From: SZUA-181 sp964601765
Lineage (GTDB): Bacteria; Pseudomonadota; Zetaproteobacteria; Mariprofundales; Mariprofundaceae
Reading direction: 5' to 3'
NCBI GenBank assembly: GCA_964601765.1
Contig: CAZROR010000060.1
Span: forward strand, 1 to 11,117
Length of the DNA: 11,117 bases
Shown: positions 4,202-11,117 of the stretch, one piece after another
Layout: each line of letters opens with the position of its first letter
Numbering within the stretch: the first letter of the stretch is position 1
Position numbers and translations under genes: made by a program
The notes under the pieces: generated by a model
Told to the model about the DNA's origin: nothing
Databases searched by the model: none
What the model saw: the letters and a program-made list of their open reading frames with translations, nothing else

Positions 4202-5593
4202 TCAATCCCGGCCGGTGACGGCCTCGGGGATGGCCGCGTGGATATGGCGCTCGCCCCGATAGAAGCGCGTAACCAGCGCGAACAGGACGGCGGTGACAAA
4301 CATGAGCCCGGTGAAAAACAGGAAGTAGTCGGCGCCGGCGAGCCTGCTCGTGCCGTCCGGATTTTCGATGATGAAGTTGACGGCGCTGGTGAACAGATTG
4401 CCGGCGGAGATCGAGAGCATGAAAAATGCCATGACAAAGGACTTCATCCGCTTCGGTGCCTGCGTGTAGGAAAACTCCAGGCAGGTGATGGAAACCATGA
4501 CCTCGGCACAGGTGAGCACCACATAGGCCAGCAGCTGCCAGCCGATATGCGGCACCAGCCCCGCATCAATCCGTACCTGAATCCAGGCGGAAATGCCAAA
4601 GGCCGCGACGGTGACAAACATGCCGATGGCCATCTTGCGCAGCTCGGTCAGCGGCAGGATGCGCCCGGTCAGCGGATAGACGACACGCGAAAAAAACGGT
4701 ATCAGCAGCATGACAAGCAGCGGGTTTACAGCCTGAATCTGCGAGGGGAGCAGCTCGATACCGAGGATATGCCGGTCCATATGCTGCGCCTGCAGCACCC
4801 ATGACGAGCCGGTCTGGTCGAACAGCGCCCAGAACATGGCGATGAAGATGTAGATCATGCACAGCCGGCCCAGCGTTCGCAGGCCGTCCCCGCTCAGGGC
4901 CTCCCGCACAAAGCGCCTGCCGCCGGGCGGGATGTGCGCGAAGCGCCGGCGGCCGGCCCGGAAAATCAGCGTGGCGGCCAGCATCAGCACGCCGGGCACG
5001 GCAAAGGCGACGGACGGGCCATATGTCGCCAGCAGCCAGGGCGTGGCCAGCATGGAGGCGAAGGCGCCGAGGTTGATGGAAAAGTAGAACCACCCGAAGA
5101 CGCGTGACAGCCGGTGCGCGTTGTCCGGGCCGAACTGGTCGCCGACATGCGCCGATACGCACGGCTTGATGCCGCCGGAGCCAAGCGCAATCAGCCCCAG
5201 GCCGATGGCCAGCCCCGTGCGCGTGTGGTCGATGGCCAGCGCCAGGTGGCCGAGGCAGTACACGACGGACAGCAGGATGATGGTGCGGTACTTGCCGAGC
5301 CAGCCGTCCGAGATCAGCGCCCCCGGCAGCGGGGTGACATACACGGCGGAAACGAACAGGTGGAACCAGCCCCTGGCCTCTTCCTCGCTCATCACGGCAA
5401 GGTCGCCATCGGCATTCATCAGGGCCTGGGTCATGAACACGACAAGGATGGCGCGCATGCCGTAAAAGCTGAAACGCTCGGCCCCTTCGTTGCCGACGAT
5501 GAACGGCACGCCCGGCGGCATGGCCGTGGTGGCCAGCGGCGCCGTGCGATATCCGCCCGTGCCCGGAGTGCTCTCCGGCTGGTTTCGCATCAT
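4202..5593 (-). CDS. POT/PTR2-family proton-coupled oligopeptide transporter
   Basis: A 463-residue multi-membrane-span protein of the major facilitator superfamily. POT-family signatures are clear: NEGAERFSFYGMRAIL at residues 35-50 (the ExxER proton-coupling motif, E36, E39, R40); GALISDGWLGKYRT at 91-104 (the loop after TM2); and FGWFYFSINLGA at 166-177 (PTR2 signature). It should sit in the inner membrane and import di- and tripeptides with protons. The ATG at 5593 (MMRNQPE) was chosen because the conserved GVPFIVGNE block begins about 28 residues later; the frame is open upstream to 5875 but that part is not transporter-like. No good Shine-Dalgarno sequence is visible. Length is slightly short for the family. 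The specificity is inferred from family only. Confidence 0.9.
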   Translation of the reverse strand: MMRNQPESTPGTGGYRTAPLATTAMPPGVPFIVGNEGAERFSFYGMRAILVVFMTQALMNADGDLAVMSEEEARGWFHLFVSAVYVTPLPGALISDGWLGKYRTIILLSVVYCLGHLALAIDHTRTGLAIGLGLIALGSGGIKPCVSAHVGDQFGPDNAHRLSRVFGWFYFSINLGAFASMLATPWLLATYGPSVAFAVPGVLMLAATLIFRAGRRRFAHIPPGGRRFVREALSGDGLRTLGRLCMIYIFIAMFWALFDQTGSSWVLQAQHMDRHILGIELLPSQIQAVNPLLVMLLIPFFSRVVYPLTGRILPLTELRKMAIGMFVTVAAFGISAWIQVRIDAGLVPHIGWQLLAYVVLTCAEVMVSITCLEFSYTQAPKRMKSFVMAFFMLSISAGNLFTSAVNFIIENPDGTSRLAGADYFLFFTGLMFVTAVLFALVTRFYRGERHIHAAIPEAVTGRD

Positions 5594-5668
5594 GCGATGT
5601 GGATACCCGTGACGCCGCGGAAAGGCAAGGGTTCTGTTCCGGATGCGGGTGTTCCCCCGGCCGTCATC

Positions 5669-5687
5669 GGCCGGCTCCGTACCGGCC
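5669..5687. other. GC-rich stem-loop between transporter and helicase
   Basis: GGCCGG (5669-5674) and CCGGCC (5682-5687) form a 6-bp stem with a 7-base loop. There is no T tract on either side, so an intrinsic terminator is not supported; it may be a weak pause or simply chance in GC-rich DNA. Confidence 0.25.
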
Positions 5688-5727
5688 CCTGTTCGGCAGG
5701 GCACTTTGCATTTGGGCGTCTGAATGT

Positions 5728-5739
5728 AAAGTATACTTT
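5728..5739. promoter_or_regulatory. AAAGTATACTTT palindrome upstream of the ATPase fragment
   Basis: A perfect 12-bp palindrome sits one base before the GTG of the truncated ATPase. It contains TATACT on both strands, which could serve as a -10 box, but no convincing -35 box is seen at the right distance in either direction. It may be a former operator or promoter of the broken gene. Confidence 0.35.
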
Positions 5740-5740
5740 C

Positions 5741-5878
5741 GTGATCGGGCGGACACTCTGGCCGGAGCTGATATACCGGGCCTGGTCCCGCCGCTCCATC
5801 GTCTGGCTCTCCGGGGTGCGCCGGGTGGGCAAGACAACACTGGCCCGGATGCTCAGGCGCCGGGAATGGCAACAATAG
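5741..5878 (+). pseudogene. COG1373/DUF4143-type AAA ATPase, N-terminal fragment only
   Basis: From GTG 5741 the frame reads VIGRTLWPEL, then RRSIVWLSGVRRVGKTTLAR, then ML. This is the start of the AAA+ ATPase family that carries a C-terminal DUF4143; GVRRVGKT is its Walker A motif at residues 25-32. After ARML the sequence loses family resemblance and stops seven codons later, where a full protein would run to roughly 380-420 residues. The loss of similarity coincides with the stop codon of the helicase gene coming from the other strand (5853-5855), so the ATPase was probably cut by a rearrangement. It cannot be functional: Walker B and everything downstream are missing. Confidence 0.7.
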
Positions 5879-8800
5879 TTACAACTGTGCGACTGGATGC
5901 CGGCGGCATCCGCTCCAGAGACTGGTACAGAGATTCCATTTTCTCCGGCGGCAAGGTTGAATCTTTCAGCAGGGGCGTGATGTCCTTCAGGCGCAGGGGG
6001 CCAGGTTTCCGCCGTTGCTGCATGGCCTGAATCCACACATCCGCCGTGGCCATGATCCAGGCATCGGCCAGCGCATGCCAGTGAATACTTTCCCCGTCGT
6101 CAGCTGGTGGACTCAGGATGGCATCCAGGAGCTGCCGGGCGGTGCCGGCCCGGGATGTATTTCTGCTCCAGTGCCGCAGGACTTCCTCCATCTGGTTCAG
6201 TGCCCGCCGCCTGCGCCGGGGAAGCAGCTGTCTTTCGGCCTGATCCAGCCGGCTGGTGAATTCCCGCAACGCGTTTTCCATGATTGTGGATTCCTCCAGG
6301 CTATCCAGATCGTGAACGCCTCGTTCATGCACCGCCCTCAGATGATCCGCAATTACGGCCATATCCGTGACCGGCTCTTTGCCTTTTCCGTCCAGCCAGA
6401 CCCATCTGGGTGCCCAGCCACGCTGCTGCCCGTGCCAGATGCCTGAAATGGCAAAGAAGGCCCAGGGTTCGTCTGATTTCACCATGGCAATCAGCGACTG
6501 CGGATGTGTGTGCACGTGTCGCATGGTTTCGTAGACATCCCTGCTGACGATTGCATCCGGGCCGTTCACGAGGGCGCGCACGGGCGCAAAGGCATCGCTG
6601 ACGCCCTCGAAAGGCTTCAGCCGGTCTGCATCGATTGCAACCATCATGGCCCGGGCCGAATCAGGAACATTCAGCCCGCTGGTAAGCGCCTCTCCCATCA
6701 GTTCGTCCGGCACCTCGATATTCGCGCCCAGCAGCGCGCCCACATCCAGGTGCCGGTGCACGAATTTGCGATCCGTCTGCAAGGCGAACTCGGGCGCATC
6801 ATCCGGCCAGTAAATGTCGACCACATCATGGGGCGAGTTCAGGCGATCGACGCGGCCGATGCGTTGTTCCGCAATGCGGATAACGCTGGGCAGGTCGAGC
6901 AGCACCAGGGCCGAGGCCTGTTGCAGGTTCACCCCTTCACTGAGCGCATCGGAACACAGTCCGATGGCGGGCTGCTTCGCGTGAAGGGAGAAATAATGCT
7001 CGATTTTTCCGCGATCCGAATCAGCGCTTCCGGTCGCCATCAAAATGGGGATATCGGGCAATAGACGCTTGAGCAGGGATTGCATCAGGGCCAGGGAAAT
7101 CAGCTTGCTGTTGAAAGCCAGCAGGTGGGCATGCGTCTCATGCAACTGCGCGATCCGTTCGGCCCGGGCCCGGTCCCGCCGGTCGCTCATGGCCTGGGCG
7201 AGCTTGCCGATTTGCTCCAGAATTGCGATTTCTTCCTCAACGGCCTGGCGGTGTGCTTCAGGTTTGCGAAGCCAGTCGGGCAAGGCCCCGGAGAAAGGGC
7301 AGGGTGGCGGCCGCCCCGCCAGACTCCGAAGGCGGCCGATTTCGTTCCCGGTATCTTCGCCTTTGAATTGTTGCTGAATGCCGAATATTCCACATGCGTG
7401 TCCGGTACCGTAAAGATGTTCCGTCAAGGCCGCCCTGGAGGAGCGCAGTGCCGCCATGATTCGGTAAACAACCAGCGCATTGGCAACCTTCAGCCGGGTC
7501 CGGACATAATCGTGGACACCCTTGCGGTAACCCGGTGGCATGCGTATTTCGCCCTGAAACTGAATCATTCCTCTCAGGTTTCCGGCAAGCTCCCGGATAC
7601 GCTGCGCAAGCTTTCTGTCTTCGCCCGTTTCCCCAAGGGGATAGACATGACTGCGATGCTCGGGATAGCGGCATGTCCGCCCCGATTCATCCCGATAGGC
7701 TTCCGGACTGGATTCAATCTCCTGCCTGAGATCGCGCTTGGTCCGGCGAAGTGTGAACCGGCCCAGAAGCCGCTGGAGGTGGGCACGCTCGGTCGGGGTC
7801 AGGGCGAAGGCGGAGCCGGCACGACGGAGACGTCGCTCCAGTTCGTCGAAGAACTTCAGCGAGTTGTCATCCAGATTATCCGCACCCAGCAGATCCACCA
7901 GCGAGAGGATGTCCCTGACACCCCGGTTGATCGGTGTGGCCGTGAAGAGTACGACATGCTCGGCGAGGTTGCCCAGCATGCGCCGGGTACGCTGGGAGCT
8001 CCGGTTCAGGAAATGGTGTGCCTCGTCCACGGCGAGGCATTGGGCATGGCGAATGTCCCGCAGTGCTTCTTCGTGACGAATGGCTGCGGTGCTGCTGATT
8101 ACCCCATCGGAGTGAATTTGCATGTTCAGCCCCGCCCGGGCGCGTTCGTGCTCCCAGTGCCGGCGGACACCTTGCGGGGCAATCAGGAGGAACAGTCCGC
8201 TGCTCATGCGGCCGCATTGCCAGAGGCGTTGCTGCAGGGCCTTCAGCAGCCCGCATCCCATGCGCGTCTTGCCTGCTCCGGTAGCGTCAGCGATCAGCAC
8301 GCTGCCTTCGTTCTCAAGAATCCACAATGCCCGTGCGATACCATGCTTCTGGCTGGGCCAGAGATTAACAGACTCCATCGAATCCAGGCCCCGCATGGCC
8401 TCCCCGGCCCAGTGCCCCTCGAGCAACTCGGAGCAGGCACGGGCAACGGCCTCTCCGAAGCTCACCTTGCGGAGCAGCTGTTCGAGAAAATGCAGGAAGT
8501 CTTCAGTGAAATCCCGGCCCATATCCCAGAAATGCCCGGCTACCTGGCAGGCTTCCCTGTAGCGTGCCTTGTCCCTGATTCGGGAGAATCGAACATTGCC
8601 TTCCAGCATCGTGCTGAAGCCTGCACGGCTGAAGTTGCTTGATCCGATCGTGATGGCATCGTCTGCCAGATGAATCTTGGCGTGCAACATATCCAGCGTG
8701 CGCACGCGGATCTTGCCTTCGCGCAACATGCGCAGGCATGCCATCAGCTTTAGTGACTGGCGCACCGATATTCCCCTTGCCAGCCAGTATTCGCGCATCT

Positions 8801-9119
8801 GTTCGGGCACGGCGCGCACGGTGAGCGGGACAGGCTGGTCTTTTGGCTCGTTGCCGATTAGCAGGCGGATCTGCTTCAGCTCCGGGTGTTCCATGCAGGG
8901 AAGTTGTTCGATGAGAAAGGCCAGTGAAGAATAGCCCGTGACGATCATGGGGTTTCGGCTTCTGCGCAGATCGTTGAGTACCGTTGCGGCCACGGTTCGA
9001 TCGCCGGCATTCAGCGGCATGCGCTCGCCTGCCGGCCAGCATCGCCTGCCGGCACGCATCCTCAATACGTTTTCCGCATCAAACAAACGCAACTGGGAAG
9101 AAAAAGGCTTTTTCTCCAT
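5853..9119 (-). CDS. Phospholipase-D-domain / SNF2-family DEAH helicase fusion
   Basis: A 1088-residue protein from ATG 9119 (MEKKPFSSQLRLFD); a GTG at 9179 would add 20 residues. The N-terminal part has one HKD motif of the phospholipase D nuclease superfamily: HAK at about residues 146-148, followed by GSSNFSRAG at 159-167. Then comes an SNF2-type helicase: Q-like motif WPSQKHG (254-260), Walker A DATGAGKT (278-285), DEAH (365-368), LFTATP (391-396), motif V ALSEGVNLQQA (725-735) and motif VI QRIGRVDR (752-759). About 330 further residues have no domain I recognise. PLD-SNF2 combinations are found as separate or fused proteins in phage-defence and restriction-like loci; DNA translocation with nuclease activity is inferred. 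It lies 117 bases after the radical SAM gene on the same strand. Its stop is at the breakpoint in the ATPase fragment, so its own C-terminus may be altered. Confidence 0.88.
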   Translation of the reverse strand: MEKKPFSSQLRLFDAENVLRMRAGRRCWPAGERMPLNAGDRTVAATVLNDLRRSRNPMIVTGYSSLAFLIEQLPCMEHPELKQIRLLIGNEPKDQPVPLTVRAVPEQMREYWLARGISVRQSLKLMACLRMLREGKIRVRTLDMLHAKIHLADDAITIGSSNFSRAGFSTMLEGNVRFSRIRDKARYREACQVAGHFWDMGRDFTEDFLHFLEQLLRKVSFGEAVARACSELLEGHWAGEAMRGLDSMESVNLWPSQKHGIARALWILENEGSVLIADATGAGKTRMGCGLLKALQQRLWQCGRMSSGLFLLIAPQGVRRHWEHERARAGLNMQIHSDGVISSTAAIRHEEALRDIRHAQCLAVDEAHHFLNRSSQRTRRMLGNLAEHVVLFTATPINRGVRDILSLVDLLGADNLDDNSLKFFDELERRLRRAGSAFALTPTERAHLQRLLGRFTLRRTKRDLRQEIESSPEAYRDESGRTCRYPEHRSHVYPLGETGEDRKLAQRIRELAGNLRGMIQFQGEIRMPPGYRKGVHDYVRTRLKVANALVVYRIMAALRSSRAALTEHLYGTGHACGIFGIQQQFKGEDTGNEIGRLRSLAGRPPPCPFSGALPDWLRKPEAHRQAVEEEIAILEQIGKLAQAMSDRRDRARAERIAQLHETHAHLLAFNSKLISLALMQSLLKRLLPDIPILMATGSADSDRGKIEHYFSLHAKQPAIGLCSDALSEGVNLQQASALVLLDLPSVIRIAEQRIGRVDRLNSPHDVVDIYWPDDAPEFALQTDRKFVHRHLDVGALLGANIEVPDELMGEALTSGLNVPDSARAMMVAIDADRLKPFEGVSDAFAPVRALVNGPDAIVSRDVYETMRHVHTHPQSLIAMVKSDEPWAFFAISGIWHGQQRGWAPRWVWLDGKGKEPVTDMAVIADHLRAVHERGVHDLDSLEESTIMENALREFTSRLDQAERQLLPRRRRRALNQMEEVLRHWSRNTSRAGTARQLLDAILSPPADDGESIHWHALADAWIMATADVWIQAMQQRRKPGPLRLKDITPLLKDSTLPPEKMESLYQSLERMPPASSRTVVTIVAIPGA

Positions 9120-9236
9120 TTCCCCATATTCACCGGGGGCGGGAGTGCTGGTCAAGGGCAGGACATGAATTGCATGCACCCATTCCCCGCCGGGACGTAA
9201 CGGTGGCAGGGGAAACCTCGCCCCGGGGGCTGTCGG
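9120..9236. other. Spacer between radical SAM and helicase genes
   Basis: I see no gene or clear promoter here. A CCCCGGGG palindrome lies near 9222-9229, without a T tract. The short distance allows co-transcription of the two minus-strand genes, but nothing in the sequence proves it. Confidence 0.3.
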
Positions 9237-11000
9237 CTAGCCGGTGGTGGCCTTTTGCTGCGTGAACATTTCCAGTTCCGATTCCTCCTCGCCGGTTACG
9301 GGCGTCAGCGCCAGATCCGTATAATCCATGGCGGCGGGATCCGCCTTGATTTTGCGGCGCATGCGGCCGAATTTTATCAGCATGGCGAGGATACCGGCAT
9401 GATTGCGGACGACCTCAGCCACACGGCGCGGGTAGAAGGCAAGCGGGTTTTCAAACGCCATGCCAGGCCGCCTGTCCAGGCGGTATTTGTGACGGAACCA
9501 GCCGCCCTCCAGCGGGTGCACGCCCTCGTATTTCATACAGCCATAAAACCAGAGCATCAGAAACATCATCTTGCCGACGCTCATCTTGCTGGCCCGGGCA
9601 CGCCTGAGCACGGTTTCGATGTGCCCGGGGGTGTAGTATGCATCCCATGCCATCCTGTAGGCGCGTTCCCACTCCTCCCGGCTCATGTTCGGGTGATGTG
9701 CAGTGATGTGGTTCAGGTCATATTTGTTCATGTCCGGATCCATCCACGCGCCCTTTTCGTAAAGCGCCCTGTGATCCGCCGATCCGGGCAGTGGCGTGAG
9801 CACAAAGAACTCCAGCAGGTCCACCGGCAGCTCGTGCTGGATAATCCGGATATCATTCAGTATGCGTTCAGGCGTGTCACCGGGAAAGCCGAGGATGTAA
9901 CCGGCGCATGTCATGACTCCGACACTGCGCCAGGCCTGCATCAGCTTGCGGTATTCCGTAATCCGGTTTTGTCGTTTACCCGCTGCCTTGAGGTTGTCAG
10001 GGTTGATGTTTTCAAGGCCGATGAAGGCGCGCGTGACGCCCGCCCGCCCCGCCTTTTCAATAAATCGTGGGATGCGATGGCACAGGGTATCTACCTGGAT
10101 GGTCAGGCGGATGGACATGCCTTCCTTCTCCCGCAGCATGATCAGGCGGTCAAAAATCGCCTCCCAGTCCTTGTTGCGGGCAAAGTTGTCGTCCGTGATG
10201 AAGAAGCGGGCGACACCCTGCTCGGCATTTCTGCGTACGATGCGCTCGATGTCGTCAGGGGTTCTGCGCCGTGATTTGCGGCCCTGGACGTTGATGATCG
10301 TGCAGAAGCTGCACTGGAACGGGCATCCCCTGCCGGCATCGAAGCTTGTGAGTGTGCCCAGGTAACGACGCAGCAGCCGGGCGGGCAGGAAGGGCGCGGG
10401 CTGGGACTCCACGCCCGGCAGATCGTTCAGATAGTTGTATATCGGTGCCATTTTCCCTGTGTATGCGTCCCGGAATACGCGCTCCAGACGGCCTTCCGCC
10501 TCACCAGCAAAAATGGAGATGCCCATATCCAGTGCCTGCTGAATATCATCGGGAATGCCGGGCAGCATGGCCAGGCAGCCGCTGACGTGGAAGCCGCCGA
10601 TACAGACCTGGATGCCTGCCTCGCGAAAGCGCCTTGCCAGATCCATGGCGCGCGGGAACTGGTTGGACTGCACCCCGGTGAGCCCGACAAAGCCTCCGTC
10701 CGCCGCCTGTATCCGGCGAATGATTTTTTTCACCGGGACGCGTGTGTTGGTTTCATCATAGGCATCAATGACGATGTCCACGTCCTCGCCCAGTGCCTTG
10801 CGCCCGGCGAGGTCCAGGCTCAGGCCATAGAGGGTTGCCAGTGTGTTGGATGGCACGGCAGAGCGGTGCCACTGGATGACATAGCCGTCATCATCGTAAT
10901 GTGATGGCTTGATGAGGGCGACACGAAAAACCTTCTTTCCTGATGTGACATCCGCGCCGGAAGAGGCTTGTCGTGTCGTGAGGGGGGTAACTGAAGGCAT
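9237..11000 (-). CDS. B12-binding-domain radical SAM protein of unknown function
   Basis: A 587-residue protein. Residues about 25-190 resemble a cobalamin-binding-like Rossmann domain (VFRVALIKPSHYDDDGYV, GLTGVQSNQFPRAMDLARRF, IQVCIGGFHVSG). I see no DxHxxG motif for base-off cobalamin binding. The radical SAM core follows, with the [4Fe-4S] cysteines C226, C230 and C233 in GCPFQCSFC, then FFITDDNF (267-274), FIGLENINP (326-334) and GYILGFPGDTP (367-377), all standard core elements. A C-terminal region of about 170 residues contains MDPDMNKYDLNH and a KMMFLMLWFYG segment. The overall sequence matches a conserved but uncharacterised family; related enzymes act on lipids, methylate substrates or modify tetrapyrroles, but the substrate cannot be told here. 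No Shine-Dalgarno sequence precedes the ATG at 11000, and no better start is available before the conserved region. Confidence 0.9.
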   Translation of the reverse strand: MPSVTPLTTRQASSGADVTSGKKVFRVALIKPSHYDDDGYVIQWHRSAVPSNTLATLYGLSLDLAGRKALGEDVDIVIDAYDETNTRVPVKKIIRRIQAADGGFVGLTGVQSNQFPRAMDLARRFREAGIQVCIGGFHVSGCLAMLPGIPDDIQQALDMGISIFAGEAEGRLERVFRDAYTGKMAPIYNYLNDLPGVESQPAPFLPARLLRRYLGTLTSFDAGRGCPFQCSFCTIINVQGRKSRRRTPDDIERIVRRNAEQGVARFFITDDNFARNKDWEAIFDRLIMLREKEGMSIRLTIQVDTLCHRIPRFIEKAGRAGVTRAFIGLENINPDNLKAAGKRQNRITEYRKLMQAWRSVGVMTCAGYILGFPGDTPERILNDIRIIQHELPVDLLEFFVLTPLPGSADHRALYEKGAWMDPDMNKYDLNHITAHHPNMSREEWERAYRMAWDAYYTPGHIETVLRRARASKMSVGKMMFLMLWFYGCMKYEGVHPLEGGWFRHKYRLDRRPGMAFENPLAFYPRRVAEVVRNHAGILAMLIKFGRMRRKIKADPAAMDYTDLALTPVTGEEESELEMFTQQKATTG

Positions 11001-11072
11001 AGCTATAGAACCGTCAGTCAGTGTACCCGTTTTGCCGTTTTATGGCCACCCTGCCATCCCCATGTTTAAAGT

Positions 11073-11084
11073 CCCCGATAGGGG
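11073..11084. other. CCCC-GATA-GGGG stem-loop
   Basis: A short perfect inverted repeat, CCCCGATAGGGG, extended by one T-A pair on the outside, lies upstream of the radical SAM gene and 13 bases before a second hairpin. It may belong with that hairpin to one structured element at the window edge. Confidence 0.4.
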
Positions 11085-11090
11085 ATCAGT

Positions 11091-11117
11091 AAATCCCTCG
11101 CCTTTAGGCGATGGACG
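11091..11117 (+). mobile_element. Possible IS200/IS605-family terminal hairpin (partial, runs off the edge)
   Basis: AAATCCCTCGCCTTTAGGCG followed by ATGGACG forms a stem TCGCC/GGCGA with a TTTA loop, and CC/GG pairs can extend it past one mismatch. Right ends of IS605-type elements, which double as the 3' hairpin of the TnpB guide RNA, commonly read 'AATCCC..GCCTTTAGGC..GG'. The element's body would be outside the window or lost: upstream of the hairpin is the radical SAM gene, not tnpB. A terminator of a neighbouring gene is the main alternative. Confidence 0.35.

Noticed and set aside
5114..5740. Long + strand open frame leading into the ATPase fragment
   Set aside because: The part before 5741 is antisense to the POT transporter and its upstream region and has no family resemblance; only the last 45 codons look like a real protein.
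7080..8642. 520-residue open frame on the + strand
   Set aside because: It lies wholly opposite the helicase gene. Its composition is typical of the antisense of GC-rich coding DNA and it shows no domain motif.

Overview
The window is GC-rich bacterial DNA with the look of a defence and mobile-element accessory region. Gram-negative is likely. The POT-family transporter resembles versions I associate with Planctomycetes/Verrucomicrobia-type bacteria and some Proteobacteria, but the phylum cannot be fixed from this sequence alone. No rRNA, tRNA or CRISPR array is visible.

Left edge (1-452): the C-terminal end of a restriction-endonuclease-like gene on the + strand abuts a short transposase-like tail and a terminal-repeat-like sequence. 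This looks like an IS scar. It is followed by a partial copy of the repeat that recurs further right.

Toxin-antitoxin array (about 324-4110): five small modules lie head to tail on the minus strand. In order of transcription (right to left) they are: an addiction-module antitoxin plus a frameshifted ParE toxin; TumE/TumA; a RelB-like/RelE-like pair; HigB/HigA; and a lone NadS-like antitoxin. After the last gene of every module lies a copy of one diverged hairpin repeat (copies D, C, B, A and the partial copy E). Each module has its own minus-strand promoter, and four of the five have a recognisable palindromic operator over or beside it. The layout resembles integron gene cassettes, but I could not find canonical attC core sites and no integrase is in the window.

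Central and right part (4202-11000), all minus strand: a POT/PTR2 peptide transporter; a large protein fusing a phospholipase-D-like HKD domain to an SNF2/DEAH helicase; and a radical SAM enzyme with an N-terminal cobalamin-binding-like domain. Between transporter and helicase, on the + strand, is the broken start of a COG1373/DUF4143-type ATPase. It is cut off exactly where the helicase reading frame ends, so a recombination breakpoint probably lies there.

Right edge (11071-11117): two compact hairpins, the second with the shape of an IS200/IS605 (TnpB) terminal hairpin.

Overall inference: this is a region where defence-related genes (restriction enzyme, toxin-antitoxin modules, PLD-helicase) accumulate by insertion and repeat-associated exchange, next to more ordinary metabolic and transport genes.
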